A DNA stretch of 5,496 nt, taken from Pseudomonadota bacterium (GTDB lineage Bacteria; Pseudomonadota; Alphaproteobacteria; Acetobacterales; Acetobacteraceae). The position numbers were made by a program, and so were the translations under genes. The notes beneath the pieces are model-generated. The model did not search any database and was not told where the DNA came from. It saw nothing but the letters and a program-made list of their open reading frames with translations. The stretch lies in NCBI GenBank assembly GCA_021845835.1, contig JAJZVE010000356.1, forward strand, positions 1 through 5,496, given 5' to 3'. Shown piece after piece: positions 1 to 5,496 of the stretch. Positions within the stretch are counted from its first letter, which is position 1; every line of letters starts with the position of its first letter.

Positions 1-1
1 T

Positions 2-463
2 GCGCAACGATCGGCCTGGCGCTTCTATCCCTGGGCATTGGTGCTTGCCTTCGCGGTGGTGTTCGCCGTGAACGGCGGCATGGTCTGGGCGGCGCTGAGC
101 ACGTTCCCAGGCGTGGCGACCCAGGACGTGTTCGATCACAGCAACAGCTACGACAAGGTGCTCGCCGTGGCGGCGGCGGAGGCCGCGCTGGGCTGGAAGG
201 TCCAGGCGGCGGCGGAGTCCGGGCATCCGGTGCTGACGCTGACGGACCGCGACGGGCAGACGCTCACCGGCGCGCATGTTGCCGGCAAGGCGCTGCGCCC
301 GGTCGGCCCGGACCGGGCCACGACATTGGCCTTCCACGAGACGGCGCCCGGCCACTACGTCGCCGATGCGGCGCTGGCAGGCGAAGGGCAGTGGGAACTG
401 CGGGTCGCGGTCCATCGCGGCGCCGACACGCTGCACGCCACGCGGCGCGTCGTGGTGCGGTGA
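2..463 (+). CDS. ccoH: FixH/CcoH family cbb3 oxidase assembly protein, 5' end missing
   Basis: This is the membrane-anchored assembly and stability factor of cytochrome cbb3 oxidase. The reading frame is open from the first bases of the window, giving 153 visible residues, so the true start lies upstream; FixH proteins are usually only slightly longer, so probably about 5-20 residues are missing. A TTG at 38 and the ATG codon at 80 lie inside or after the membrane helix and are not plausible starts. One transmembrane helix (visible residues about 11-32) ends in the family-typical FAVNGGMVW stretch, followed by STFPG and a YDKVL segment matching the conserved YxxxL region after the helix. The rest is a periplasmic beta-rich domain ending in VVVR. 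The stop overlaps the next gene's GTG start by 4 bp. The family call rests on these motifs and on the neighbouring ccoI and ccoS, and is confident. Confidence 0.9.
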   Translation, partial: AQRSAWRFYPWALVLAFAVVFAVNGGMVWAALSTFPGVATQDVFDHSNSYDKVLAVAAAEAALGWKVQAAAESGHPVLTLTDRDGQTLTGAHVAGKALRPVGPDRATTLAFHETAPGHYVADAALAGEGQWELRVAVHRGADTLHATRRVVVR

Positions 464-2799
464 ACGTCGCCGTCACCACCGGCGTCTGCGCCCATTGCGG
501 CCAGCCGACGGCGCCGGGGCGGCGGTTCTGCTGTCCCGGCTGTGGCGCCGCCGCTGCGGCGATCGAGGCGGCGGGGCTCGGCGCCTATTATCGCCGCCGC
601 GTCCTCGATCCCGCCGCCCGCCCGCCTCGCCCGGAGCCCGCGCAACGGTTCGACCTCGACCGCTGCATGACCGAGGAGCCGGACGGCACGCGCACGCTGA
701 CGCTCGCGGTCGATGGACTGCAATGCGGGGCCTGCGTCTGGCTGATCGAGCAGGTGCTGGCGCGCGAGCCGGACGTGACCACCGGCCGCGTCAACATGAC
801 CACCCGCCGCCTGCGCCTCGCCTGGCGCGGCGCGGCGGCCGAGGGCGAGCGGCTGGTCGGACTGATCGAGCAGCTTGGCTATCGCCTGGTGCCGTTCGAG
901 CCAGCGGCGCTGGCCGCCGCGCAGGACCGCACCGGTCGGATGCTGCTGCGATCGCTGGCGGTCGCCGGGTTTGCCGCTGGCAACGTGATGCTGATCTCGA
1001 TCGCGATCTGGGCCGGGCTGCTGCAGGACATGGGGCCGGCGACGCGCGCCCTGCTGCACTGGGAAAGCGCGCTGATCGCGATGCCGGCCGTCGCCTATGC
1101 CGGGATGCCCTTCTTCCGCTCCGCCTTCGCCGTGCTGCGCCGCGGGCGGACCAACATGGACGTGCCGGTCAGCATCGGCGTGATCCTCGTCACCGCGCTC
1201 AGCCTGTACCAGACGATCATCGGCAGCGAGGAGGCGTATTTCGATTCCGCCGCCACGCTGCTGTTCTTTCTGCTGATTGGCCGGATGCTCGATCACCGTG
1301 CCCGCGCCCGTGCGCGTGGCGGGGCCGAGCAATTGTTGGCGCTGCGTGGCGCCGATGTGGCACTGCTGCGCGAGGACGGCACGACCGAGCGGCGCGCCGC
1401 GGCGCAGGTGGCGCCGGGCGAGCGCGTGCTGGTCGGCATGGGCGAGCGGATCGGCGTCGATGGCGTGGTCGAGCGCGGCGAAACCTCGCTCGACGCGAGC
1501 CTCGTCTCGGGCGAGAGCCTGCCGGTGGCGGCGGCGCCGGGGACGGCGGTGTTTGCCGGCACACTCAATCTCGGCGCGCCGGTCACGGTGCGCACCACCG
1601 CCGCCGGCGGGGCGACGCTGCTGGCCGAATGCGTCCGGCTGATCGAGGCCGCGGAGGGGCGCAAGAGTCGGTTCGTCGCGCTCGCCGATCGCGTGGCGCG
1701 CCACTACGCCCCGACCGTCCATGTCGCCGCCGCGGCGACGTTCCTGCTCTGGTGGCTGGGCTTCGGTGCGCCGGTGGCGCAGGCGCTGCTGGTCGCCTGC
1801 TCGGTGCTGATCATCACCTGCCCCTGCGCGCTGGCGCTGGCGGTGCCGGCGGTGCAGGTGATCGCCACCGCCCGCCTGTTCCGCGCCGGCATCCTGTTGA
1901 AGTCGCCGACCGCGCTGGAGCGGCTGGCCGAGGCCGACACGGTCGTGTTCGACAAGACCGGCACGCTCACCGAACCGGCGCTCGCGCTGGTGGCGCATCC
2001 CGGCGCCGATGTCCTGGCCCGCGCCGCGACCCTTGCCGCCGCCAGCCGCCATCCGCTCGCGCGCGCCCTGCTGGCCGCTGCCGGGAGGGTGCCGGCGGCA
2101 GAGGGCGTGCAGGAACATCCCGGATCGGGCCTCAGCCTGACCACGCGGGCGGGAGAAATGCGCCTCGGCAGCGCCCGCTTCGCCGGCGGGACGGACGGGG
2201 AGGAGGGCGAGGGACCGGAGCTTTGGTTCAGCGAACCGGGCGCGGCGCCGGTGCGCTTCGGCTTCGCCGAGCAACTGCGGGAGGATGCCGCAGGGACGGT
2301 GGCAGCGCTGCTGCACATGGGGCTGCGCATCGTGCTCGCCTCTGGCGACCGCGCCGCGCCGGTGGCGCGCGTGGCCGAGGCGCTCGGCATCGCGGAGTAC
2401 CACGCCGCGTGCCGTCCGGCCGACAAGGTGGCGCTGGTCGAGCAACTGGCCGCCGAGGGGCGGCGCGTGCTGATGGTCGGGGACGGGCTGAATGACGGGC
2501 CGTGCCTCGCCGCCGCGCTGGTATCCATCTCCCCGGCCACAGCCGCTGACATCAGCCAGACGGTTGCCGATCTGGTATTCCAGGGCGCGCGTCTTGCTCC
2601 GGTGGCAATGGCGCTGCGCACCGCCCGGCGCGCGCGCGCGGTGATGCGGCAGAACCTTGGGCTTGCCTTTGCCTACAATGCGGTCACACTGCCGCTGGCG
2701 GTGGCCGGCTGGGTGACGCCCTGGCTCGCGGCGGCGGCGATGTCGAGTTCGTCGCTGGCGGTGATGACGAACAGCCTGCGGCTGGGACGGGTGCGATGA
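460..2799 (+). CDS. ccoI: CcoI/FixI, P1B-type copper-exporting ATPase for cbb3 oxidase
   Basis: A 779-residue P1B-type ATPase. The family moves Cu(I) across the inner membrane for the CuB site of cbb3 oxidase. An N-terminal Cys-rich motif typical of FixI (C10xxC13, then C24-C25xxC28) is followed by a heavy-metal-associated domain with CGAC at 89-92. Membrane helices begin near 160. The actuator loop has SGES (350-353), where Ser replaces the Thr of TGES, as is common in this group. The ion-binding CPC is at 454-456, the phosphorylated Asp is D498 in DKTGTLT, the nucleotide-binding HP is at 531-532 with GSG at 555-557, and GDGLNDGP is at 674-681. The last helix carries MSSSS (761-765). All catalytic residues are intact. 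The GTG start is chosen because it overlaps the ccoH stop (GTGA) and sits just before the first Cys pair. No Shine-Dalgarno precedes it, so translation is probably coupled to ccoH. Confidence 0.96.
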   Translation: MNVAVTTGVCAHCGQPTAPGRRFCCPGCGAAAAAIEAAGLGAYYRRRVLDPAARPPRPEPAQRFDLDRCMTEEPDGTRTLTLAVDGLQCGACVWLIEQVLAREPDVTTGRVNMTTRRLRLAWRGAAAEGERLVGLIEQLGYRLVPFEPAALAAAQDRTGRMLLRSLAVAGFAAGNVMLISIAIWAGLLQDMGPATRALLHWESALIAMPAVAYAGMPFFRSAFAVLRRGRTNMDVPVSIGVILVTALSLYQTIIGSEEAYFDSAATLLFFLLIGRMLDHRARARARGGAEQLLALRGADVALLREDGTTERRAAAQVAPGERVLVGMGERIGVDGVVERGETSLDASLVSGESLPVAAAPGTAVFAGTLNLGAPVTVRTTAAGGATLLAECVRLIEAAEGRKSRFVALADRVARHYAPTVHVAAAATFLLWWLGFGAPVAQALLVACSVLIITCPCALALAVPAVQVIATARLFRAGILLKSPTALERLAEADTVVFDKTGTLTEPALALVAHPGADVLARAATLAAASRHPLARALLAAAGRVPAAEGVQEHPGSGLSLTTRAGEMRLGSARFAGGTDGEEGEGPELWFSEPGAAPVRFGFAEQLREDAAGTVAALLHMGLRIVLASGDRAAPVARVAEALGIAEYHAACRPADKVALVEQLAAEGRRVLMVGDGLNDGPCLAAALVSISPATAADISQTVADLVFQGARLAPVAMALRTARRARAVMRQNLGLAFAYNAVTLPLAVAGWVTPWLAAAAMSSSSLAVMTNSLRLGRVR

Positions 2800-2960
2800 C
2801 CTCGATTCTCTATCTGATCGGTATCAGCCTGGCGCTTGCGGCGCTCGGGCTGGCCGTCTTCCTGTGGTCGCTGCGCAACGGCCAGTACGACGACATGGAA
2901 GGCGCGGCCAACCGCATCCTGTTCGACGACGAGCCCGATCAGGCGGCGCCGAAGCGATAG
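2796..2960 (+). CDS. ccoS: CcoS/FixS, small cbb3 oxidase maturation protein
   Basis: A 54-residue single-pass membrane protein that is easy to miss because of its size. Residues about 4-24 form a hydrophobic helix starting ILYLIGISL, followed directly by the family signature WSLRNGQYDDMEGAANRIL (24-42) and an acidic FDDEPD tail, matching the conserved W..(K/R)NGQ(Y/F)DD.EG.A.RIL.DD pattern of CcoS. The length is normal for the family (about 45-70). In other bacteria CcoS is needed to insert haem and copper cofactors into the CcoN subunit. Its ATG overlaps the ccoI stop (ATGA), so translational coupling is likely. Its last 22 bp overlap the end of the convergent galM gene. Position straight after ccoI is the standard arrangement, and I am confident. 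Confidence 0.95.
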   Translation: MTSILYLIGISLALAALGLAVFLWSLRNGQYDDMEGAANRILFDDEPDQAAPKR

Positions 2961-3943
2961 ACCGTCCGCGACCAGAAGGTCTGGCCCGGCCGCAGCACGG
3001 TCGACGGGAACGCCGGATGGTGGGGGCTGTCCGGGAAATGCTGGGTTTCCAGGCACAGCCCGGTACGCCAGGCAAAGGGCTGACCGGACAGGAAATTGCC
3101 GGTGTAGAGCTGCACCGCCGGTTCGGTGGTCAGCACTTCCATGACGATGCCCTCCGCCTCCACCCGCGCGGCCGGCTGCACGGCGGGGTGCGGCGCGTCG
3201 GCCAGCACGAAGCAATGATCGAAGCCGCCGCCGAGACGAAGCTGCGCATCGTCCGCCTCGATCCGGTCGCCGATGCGCGTCATCCGCCGCAGGTCGAACG
3301 CCGTGCCGGCGACCGGGCGCAACTCGCCGGTCGGGATCAGGTCGGCGTTCACCGGCAGATAGCGGTCGGCAGCCACGGCGATGGCGTGGTCCATCACCGT
3401 CCCGGCCCCCGCGAGATTGAAATAGGCGTGGTGGGTCAGGTTGACGACCGTCGGCGCATCGGTGCGCGCCTCGTAGTCGATCACCAGCGCATCGCCCTGC
3501 AGCCGGTAGCGCACCTGCGTCGTCAGCGTCCCCGGGAAACCCTGGTCGCCGTCCGGGCTGACATGGGTGAGAAGCAGCGACTCGCCGTCCGGCTCCGCCT
3601 GCCAGACATGGTGCGCGAAGCCGACCCGCCCGCCATGCAGCGTGTTGTTGCCGGTGTTGACCGACAACCGGTATTCGTGCCCATCCAGCGTGAAACGCCC
3701 GCCGGCGATCCGGTTGGCATAGCGGCCGGCGACGGCGCCAAGATGCGCCCCGTCGGCCAGATAGGGCTCCAGCGTCTCGAACCCCAGCGTCACGTTGCGG
3801 ACGCCCGCGGCCACCGGCACCTCCAGTGCCGCCAGCCGGGCGCCGTACTGGATCACGCACGCGGTCAGCCCGCCGGGATCGCGCAGGGTATAGGCGTGAA
3901 CCGGCGCGCCGTCGGGCATGCGGCCGAACAAATGCGATTGCAT
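2939..3943 (-). CDS. galM: Aldose 1-epimerase (mutarotase), GalM family
   Basis: A 334-residue cytosolic protein with no signal peptide, of normal length for GalM (about 330-350). The family interconverts alpha and beta anomers of aldoses such as glucose and galactose. Conserved blocks are all present: GRYANRI (73-79), NNTLHGG (99-105, substrate-binding H103), NLTHHAYFNL (168-177, with H172 as the likely general acid), FDHCFVL (241-247, D242) and LCLETQHFPDSP (296-307, with E299 as the likely general base). The ATG at 3943 is preferred because a purine-rich GGGGGAAG lies 7 bases ahead of it. An in-frame ATG 11 codons further upstream (3976) has no such site. The gene converges on ccoS and overlaps it by 22 bp, and diverges from the crotonase gene. 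No sugar operon is visible, so the physiological sugar cannot be stated. Confidence 0.94.
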   Translation of the reverse strand: MQSHLFGRMPDGAPVHAYTLRDPGGLTACVIQYGARLAALEVPVAAGVRNVTLGFETLEPYLADGAHLGAVAGRYANRIAGGRFTLDGHEYRLSVNTGNNTLHGGRVGFAHHVWQAEPDGESLLLTHVSPDGDQGFPGTLTTQVRYRLQGDALVIDYEARTDAPTVVNLTHHAYFNLAGAGTVMDHAIAVAADRYLPVNADLIPTGELRPVAGTAFDLRRMTRIGDRIEADDAQLRLGGGFDHCFVLADAPHPAVQPAARVEAEGIVMEVLTTEPAVQLYTGNFLSGQPFAWRTGLCLETQHFPDSPHHPAFPSTVLRPGQTFWSRTVYRFGAA

Positions 3944-3950
3944 TGCGGTT

Positions 3951-3958
3951 CTTCCCCC
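3951..3958 (-). promoter_or_regulatory. Probable ribosome binding site of galM
   Basis: On the minus strand the sequence GGGGGAAG ends 7 bases before the ATG at 3943. It is only partly like the Shine-Dalgarno consensus, but it is the best purine-rich stretch near either candidate start and decides the choice of 3943 over 3976. Confidence 0.5.
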
Positions 3959-3960
3959 GG

Positions 3961-3974
3961 GGACAGGCTTGTCC
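3961..3974. repeat. Perfect 5-bp inverted repeat GGACA-GGCT-TGTCC
   Basis: Two 5-base arms, GGACA and TGTCC, are separated by 4 bases, 18 bases upstream of the galM ATG. It could be an operator half-site pair or a small hairpin in the galM leader. No T-run follows on either strand, so it is not an intrinsic terminator. The arms are short enough to occur by chance. Confidence 0.3.
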
Positions 3975-4063
3975 ATCAACGTAGCGACAGGTCCGCACCG
4001 GCCACAAGCGCAAGTCGCATGCCCGGGGCTTGATCCGGCACAGGAAAAGGAGAGCATGGCGCG

Positions 4064-4068
4064 GGAGG
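4064..4068 (+). promoter_or_regulatory. Ribosome binding site supporting the ATG at 4074
   Basis: GGAGG sits 5 bases before the ATG at 4074. A competing AAGGAG (4047-4052) lies only 3 bases before an in-frame ATG at 4056. The better spacing favours 4074, but the two starts differ by only six codons. Confidence 0.6.
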
Positions 4069-4073
4069 TTGCC

Positions 4074-4874
4074 ATGAACATCCAGTCGCCGATCGACCCC
4101 GACTCCATCCTGCTGCGCCGCACCGGCCAGGGGATCGCCTGGCTCACGCTGAACCGTCCCGCCGCGCGCAACGCGCTGTCGGTCGGGCTGATGACGGCGC
4201 TGGCCGAGGCGCTGGACGACTGCGCGCGCGATCCCGCGGTGCGCGTCGTCGTGATCGGCGCCGCCGGCCCCGCCTTCTGCGCCGGCCACGACCTGCGCGA
4301 GATGCGCGCGAACCCGGCCGAGGCGGCGATGAGTGCGCTGTTCGCCCAATGCTCGGCGCTGATGACGCGCATCGTGCGCCTGCCCAAGCCGGTGATCGCG
4401 CGTGTGCACGGAATCGCAACCGCCGCCGGCTGCCAGCTCGTCGCCAGTTGCGACCTTGCCGTCGCCGCCGGCGATGCGCGTTTCGCAACCCCCGGCGTCA
4501 ATATCGGCCTGTTCTGCTCGACGCCGATGGTGGCGCTGTCGCGCGCGGTGCCGCGCAAGATGGCGATGGAGATGCTGCTGACCGGCGACCTGATCGACGC
4601 GGCCCGCGCCCGCGAAATCGGGCTGGTCAATCGCGTCGTGGCGCCGGAGGCGCTGGACGAGGCGGTGACGGCGCTTGCCGCGCAGATCGCCGCCAAGAGC
4701 GCGCACACGCTCGCGATCGGCAAGGAGGCATTCTACCGCCAGGCCGAGATGGAGCTTGACGCCGCCTATCGCTACGCGGCCGAGGTGATGACGCGGAACA
4801 TGATGGCGCACGACGCCGCGGAAGGGATCGACGCATTCCTGGCCAAGCGCGCTCCCTGCTGGGCCGACCGCTGA
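4074..4874 (+). CDS. Crotonase-fold acyl-CoA protein, ECHDC3-like, lacking both hydratase glutamates
   Basis: A 266-residue crotonase superfamily protein (272 if it starts at ATG 4056, MAREVA). It would be annotated enoyl-CoA hydratase/isomerase by homology. The CoA-binding and oxyanion-hole region reads FCAGHDLREM (68-77), with A70 in the oxyanion position, and KPVIARVHG (105-113) follows. The active-site block GIATAAGCQLVASCDLAVA (113-131) and FATPGVNIGLFCSTP (137-151) closely follow the pattern I know from human ECHDC3 and its bacterial relatives. The C-terminal KEAFYRQ (217-223) and EGIDAFLAKRAPCW (250-263) agree. Aligned by eye with rat enoyl-CoA hydratase, E144 becomes Q121 and E164 becomes G141, so ordinary water addition is unlikely. 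The acyl-CoA substrate and reaction are unknown. It lies 23 bp before the VOC gene on the same strand, suggesting co-transcription. Family assignment is firm; function is open. Confidence 0.92.
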   Translation: MNIQSPIDPDSILLRRTGQGIAWLTLNRPAARNALSVGLMTALAEALDDCARDPAVRVVVIGAAGPAFCAGHDLREMRANPAEAAMSALFAQCSALMTRIVRLPKPVIARVHGIATAAGCQLVASCDLAVAAGDARFATPGVNIGLFCSTPMVALSRAVPRKMAMEMLLTGDLIDAARAREIGLVNRVVAPEALDEAVTALAAQIAAKSAHTLAIGKEAFYRQAEMELDAAYRYAAEVMTRNMMAHDAAEGIDAFLAKRAPCWADR

Positions 4875-4884
4875 GTCGCAAGGA

Positions 4885-4889
4885 GGAGG
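4885..4889 (+). promoter_or_regulatory. Ribosome binding site of the VOC-family gene
   Basis: GGAGG, within a longer purine-rich AAGGAGGAGG (4880-4889), lies 8 bases before the ATG at 4898. It is the strongest Shine-Dalgarno site in the window and fixes that start. Confidence 0.8.
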
Positions 4890-4897
4890 CACATCGC

Positions 4898-5496
4898 ATG
4901 GCACAGCCACCGACGACGGTCTTCGACCGCGGCACGGAGGACGTGGGCAACATCGTCGAGTTCGGCCACGTCAACACGCGCGTCCCGGACCAGCAACTCG
5001 CCACGCTGTTCTACGTCAGCGCGCTCGGCCTGACGCGCGATCCGTATCTGATGACCGGCACCGACAACATGTGGATCAATGCCGGCACCTCGCAGTTCCA
5101 CCTGCCGACCGGCCCCGCGCAGGTGACGCGCGGCGTCGTCGGCCTGGTGCTGCCCGATCTCGACGCGCTGCGGCAGCGGCTGAAGCGCTTCGGCCAGAAG
5201 CTGCGCGGCACGCAGTTCGCGGTGGTCGATCGCGGCGATGCGGTGGACGTCACCTGTCCCTGGGGGAACCGCCTGCGGTGCCACGCTCCGGCGCCGGGTT
5301 TCGGCCCCATCACGCTCGGCATCGCCTATGTCGCCTTCGACGTGAAGCGCGGCACCGCCGAGGGGATCATGCGCTTCTATCGCGAGGTGCTCGGGGCGCT
5401 TGCCCATCTGGACGCGGACGGCAGCGCGCGCATCGGTGCCGGTGCCGACACGGTGCTGATCTATCGCGAGACGGACGCGCCGCTGCCGCCCTTCGA
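4898..5496 (+). CDS. VOC/glyoxalase-fold protein, 3' end missing
   Basis: The first 199 residues are visible; the frame is still open at the window end. The N-terminal half has the vicinal-oxygen-chelate pattern: a first strand IVEFGHVNTRVPD (19-31), a helix ending LFYVSALGLTRDP (37-49), a strand WINAGTSQFHLP (59-70), then VVGLVLPDLDALRQRL (80-95) and a closing PWGNRLRCHAP (121-131), where DPDGNxxEL is usual. A second unit seems to begin near 138 with ITLGIAYVAFDV and RFYREVLGAL (159-168), so this is probably a two-domain VOC protein like glyoxalases or extradiol-dioxygenase-like proteins. H24 and H68 sit near usual metal-ligand positions, while the acidic ligand expected near 127 is Arg. Enzyme activity and substrate cannot be named. 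It follows the crotonase gene by 23 bp with its own strong ribosome binding site. Confidence 0.85.
   Translation, partial: MAQPPTTVFDRGTEDVGNIVEFGHVNTRVPDQQLATLFYVSALGLTRDPYLMTGTDNMWINAGTSQFHLPTGPAQVTRGVVGLVLPDLDALRQRLKRFGQKLRGTQFAVVDRGDAVDVTCPWGNRLRCHAPAPGFGPITLGIAYVAFDVKRGTAEGIMRFYREVLGALAHLDADGSARIGAGADTVLIYRETDAPLPPF

Larger units (their letters stand above)
3944..4055. promoter_or_regulatory. Divergent promoter region between galM and the crotonase gene
   Basis: This is the only sizeable non-coding gap in the window, and transcripts must leave it in both directions. I see no convincing sigma-70 -35/-10 pair on either strand; the best minus-strand candidates (TTGCGC or TTGTGG with a GC-rich downstream hexamer) are weak. 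It contains a perfect inverted repeat at 3961-3974 and a repeated GACAGG hexamer (3962-3967 and 3986-3991). That promoters lie here is inferred from the gene layout only. Confidence 0.5.

Noticed and set aside
355..2445. Long minus-strand open frame (696 codons) antisense to ccoI
   Set aside because: No recognisable domains, composition rich in Arg, Ala, Gly and His, and full overlap with a clearly real gene. It is a GC-bias shadow.
276..2495. Long + strand open frame (739 codons) running across ccoH and ccoI in another frame
   Set aside because: Its translation is Arg/Ala/Gly-rich low-complexity sequence with no family motifs, and it lies over ccoI, whose catalytic motifs are all intact. 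Long shadow frames are expected at about 70% G+C.
2628..2640. Alternating GC run within ccoI, considered as Z-DNA-forming or a slippage site
   Set aside because: It encodes Arg/Ala residues in frame in a 70% G+C gene, and the reading frame is intact around it. It is expected by composition.
2972..2984. Small inverted repeat CCAGA-AGG-TCTGG just after ccoS, considered as a terminator
   Set aside because: The stem is only 5 bp, no T-run follows on either strand, and the bases encode the conserved C-terminal end of GalM.
2864..4033. + strand frame (389 codons) antisense to galM
   Set aside because: No family motif; it mirrors the galM codons and carries Arg/Gly/His-rich shadow composition.
3972..4036. 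ATCAA and TTGAT half-sites in the intergenic region, considered as an FNR/FixK box
   Set aside because: The two halves are far apart and in the wrong order for TTGAT-N4-ATCAA. The oxidase operon's own FNR/FixK sites would be upstream of the window.
3944..4723. Upstream extension of the galM frame antisense to the crotonase gene
   Set aside because: The mutarotase fold begins at residue 1 of the ATG at 3943. The extra 260 residues have no motifs and oppose a real gene.
2673..4910. Long minus-strand frame (745 codons) spanning the end of ccoI, galM and the crotonase gene
   Set aside because: It runs out of frame through galM and antisense to ccoI and the crotonase gene, with only low-complexity translation.

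Overview
The window is about 70% G+C with strong G/C third-position bias. It is densely packed with genes and has only one non-coding gap over 50 bp. The gene order and codon use fit a high-GC alphaproteobacterium. A Rhodospirillales/Acetobacteraceae-type host is my guess from overall protein character and is not proven by anything in the window.

Left part (1-2960, + strand): the end of a cytochrome cbb3 oxidase assembly operon in the classic order ccoH(fixH)-ccoI(fixI)-ccoS(fixS). ccoH is cut by the window start. ccoI is complete and starts with a GTG that overlaps the ccoH stop by 4 bp (GTGA). ccoS is a 54-residue gene that overlaps the ccoI stop by 4 bp (ATGA). Together these load copper into, and mature, the high-affinity haem-copper oxidase used under low oxygen. 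The structural genes ccoNOQP and usually ccoG would be expected upstream, outside the window.

Middle (2939-3943, - strand): a complete galM-like aldose 1-epimerase. It converges on ccoS so closely that the two coding regions overlap tail to tail by 22 bp, leaving no room for an intergenic terminator.

Right part (3944-5496): a divergent promoter region of about 110-130 bp with a small perfect inverted repeat. It is followed on the + strand by a crotonase-fold protein and, 23 bp later, a VOC/glyoxalase-fold protein that runs off the window end. The crotonase resembles the ECHDC3 branch, and both glutamates that catalyse hydration in classical enoyl-CoA hydratase are replaced, so the usual label 'enoyl-CoA hydratase' is probably wrong in chemistry. 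The crotonase-VOC pair looks like an operon of unknown substrate and is the least understood part of the window. I saw no RNA genes, mobile elements, CRISPR arrays or long repeats.
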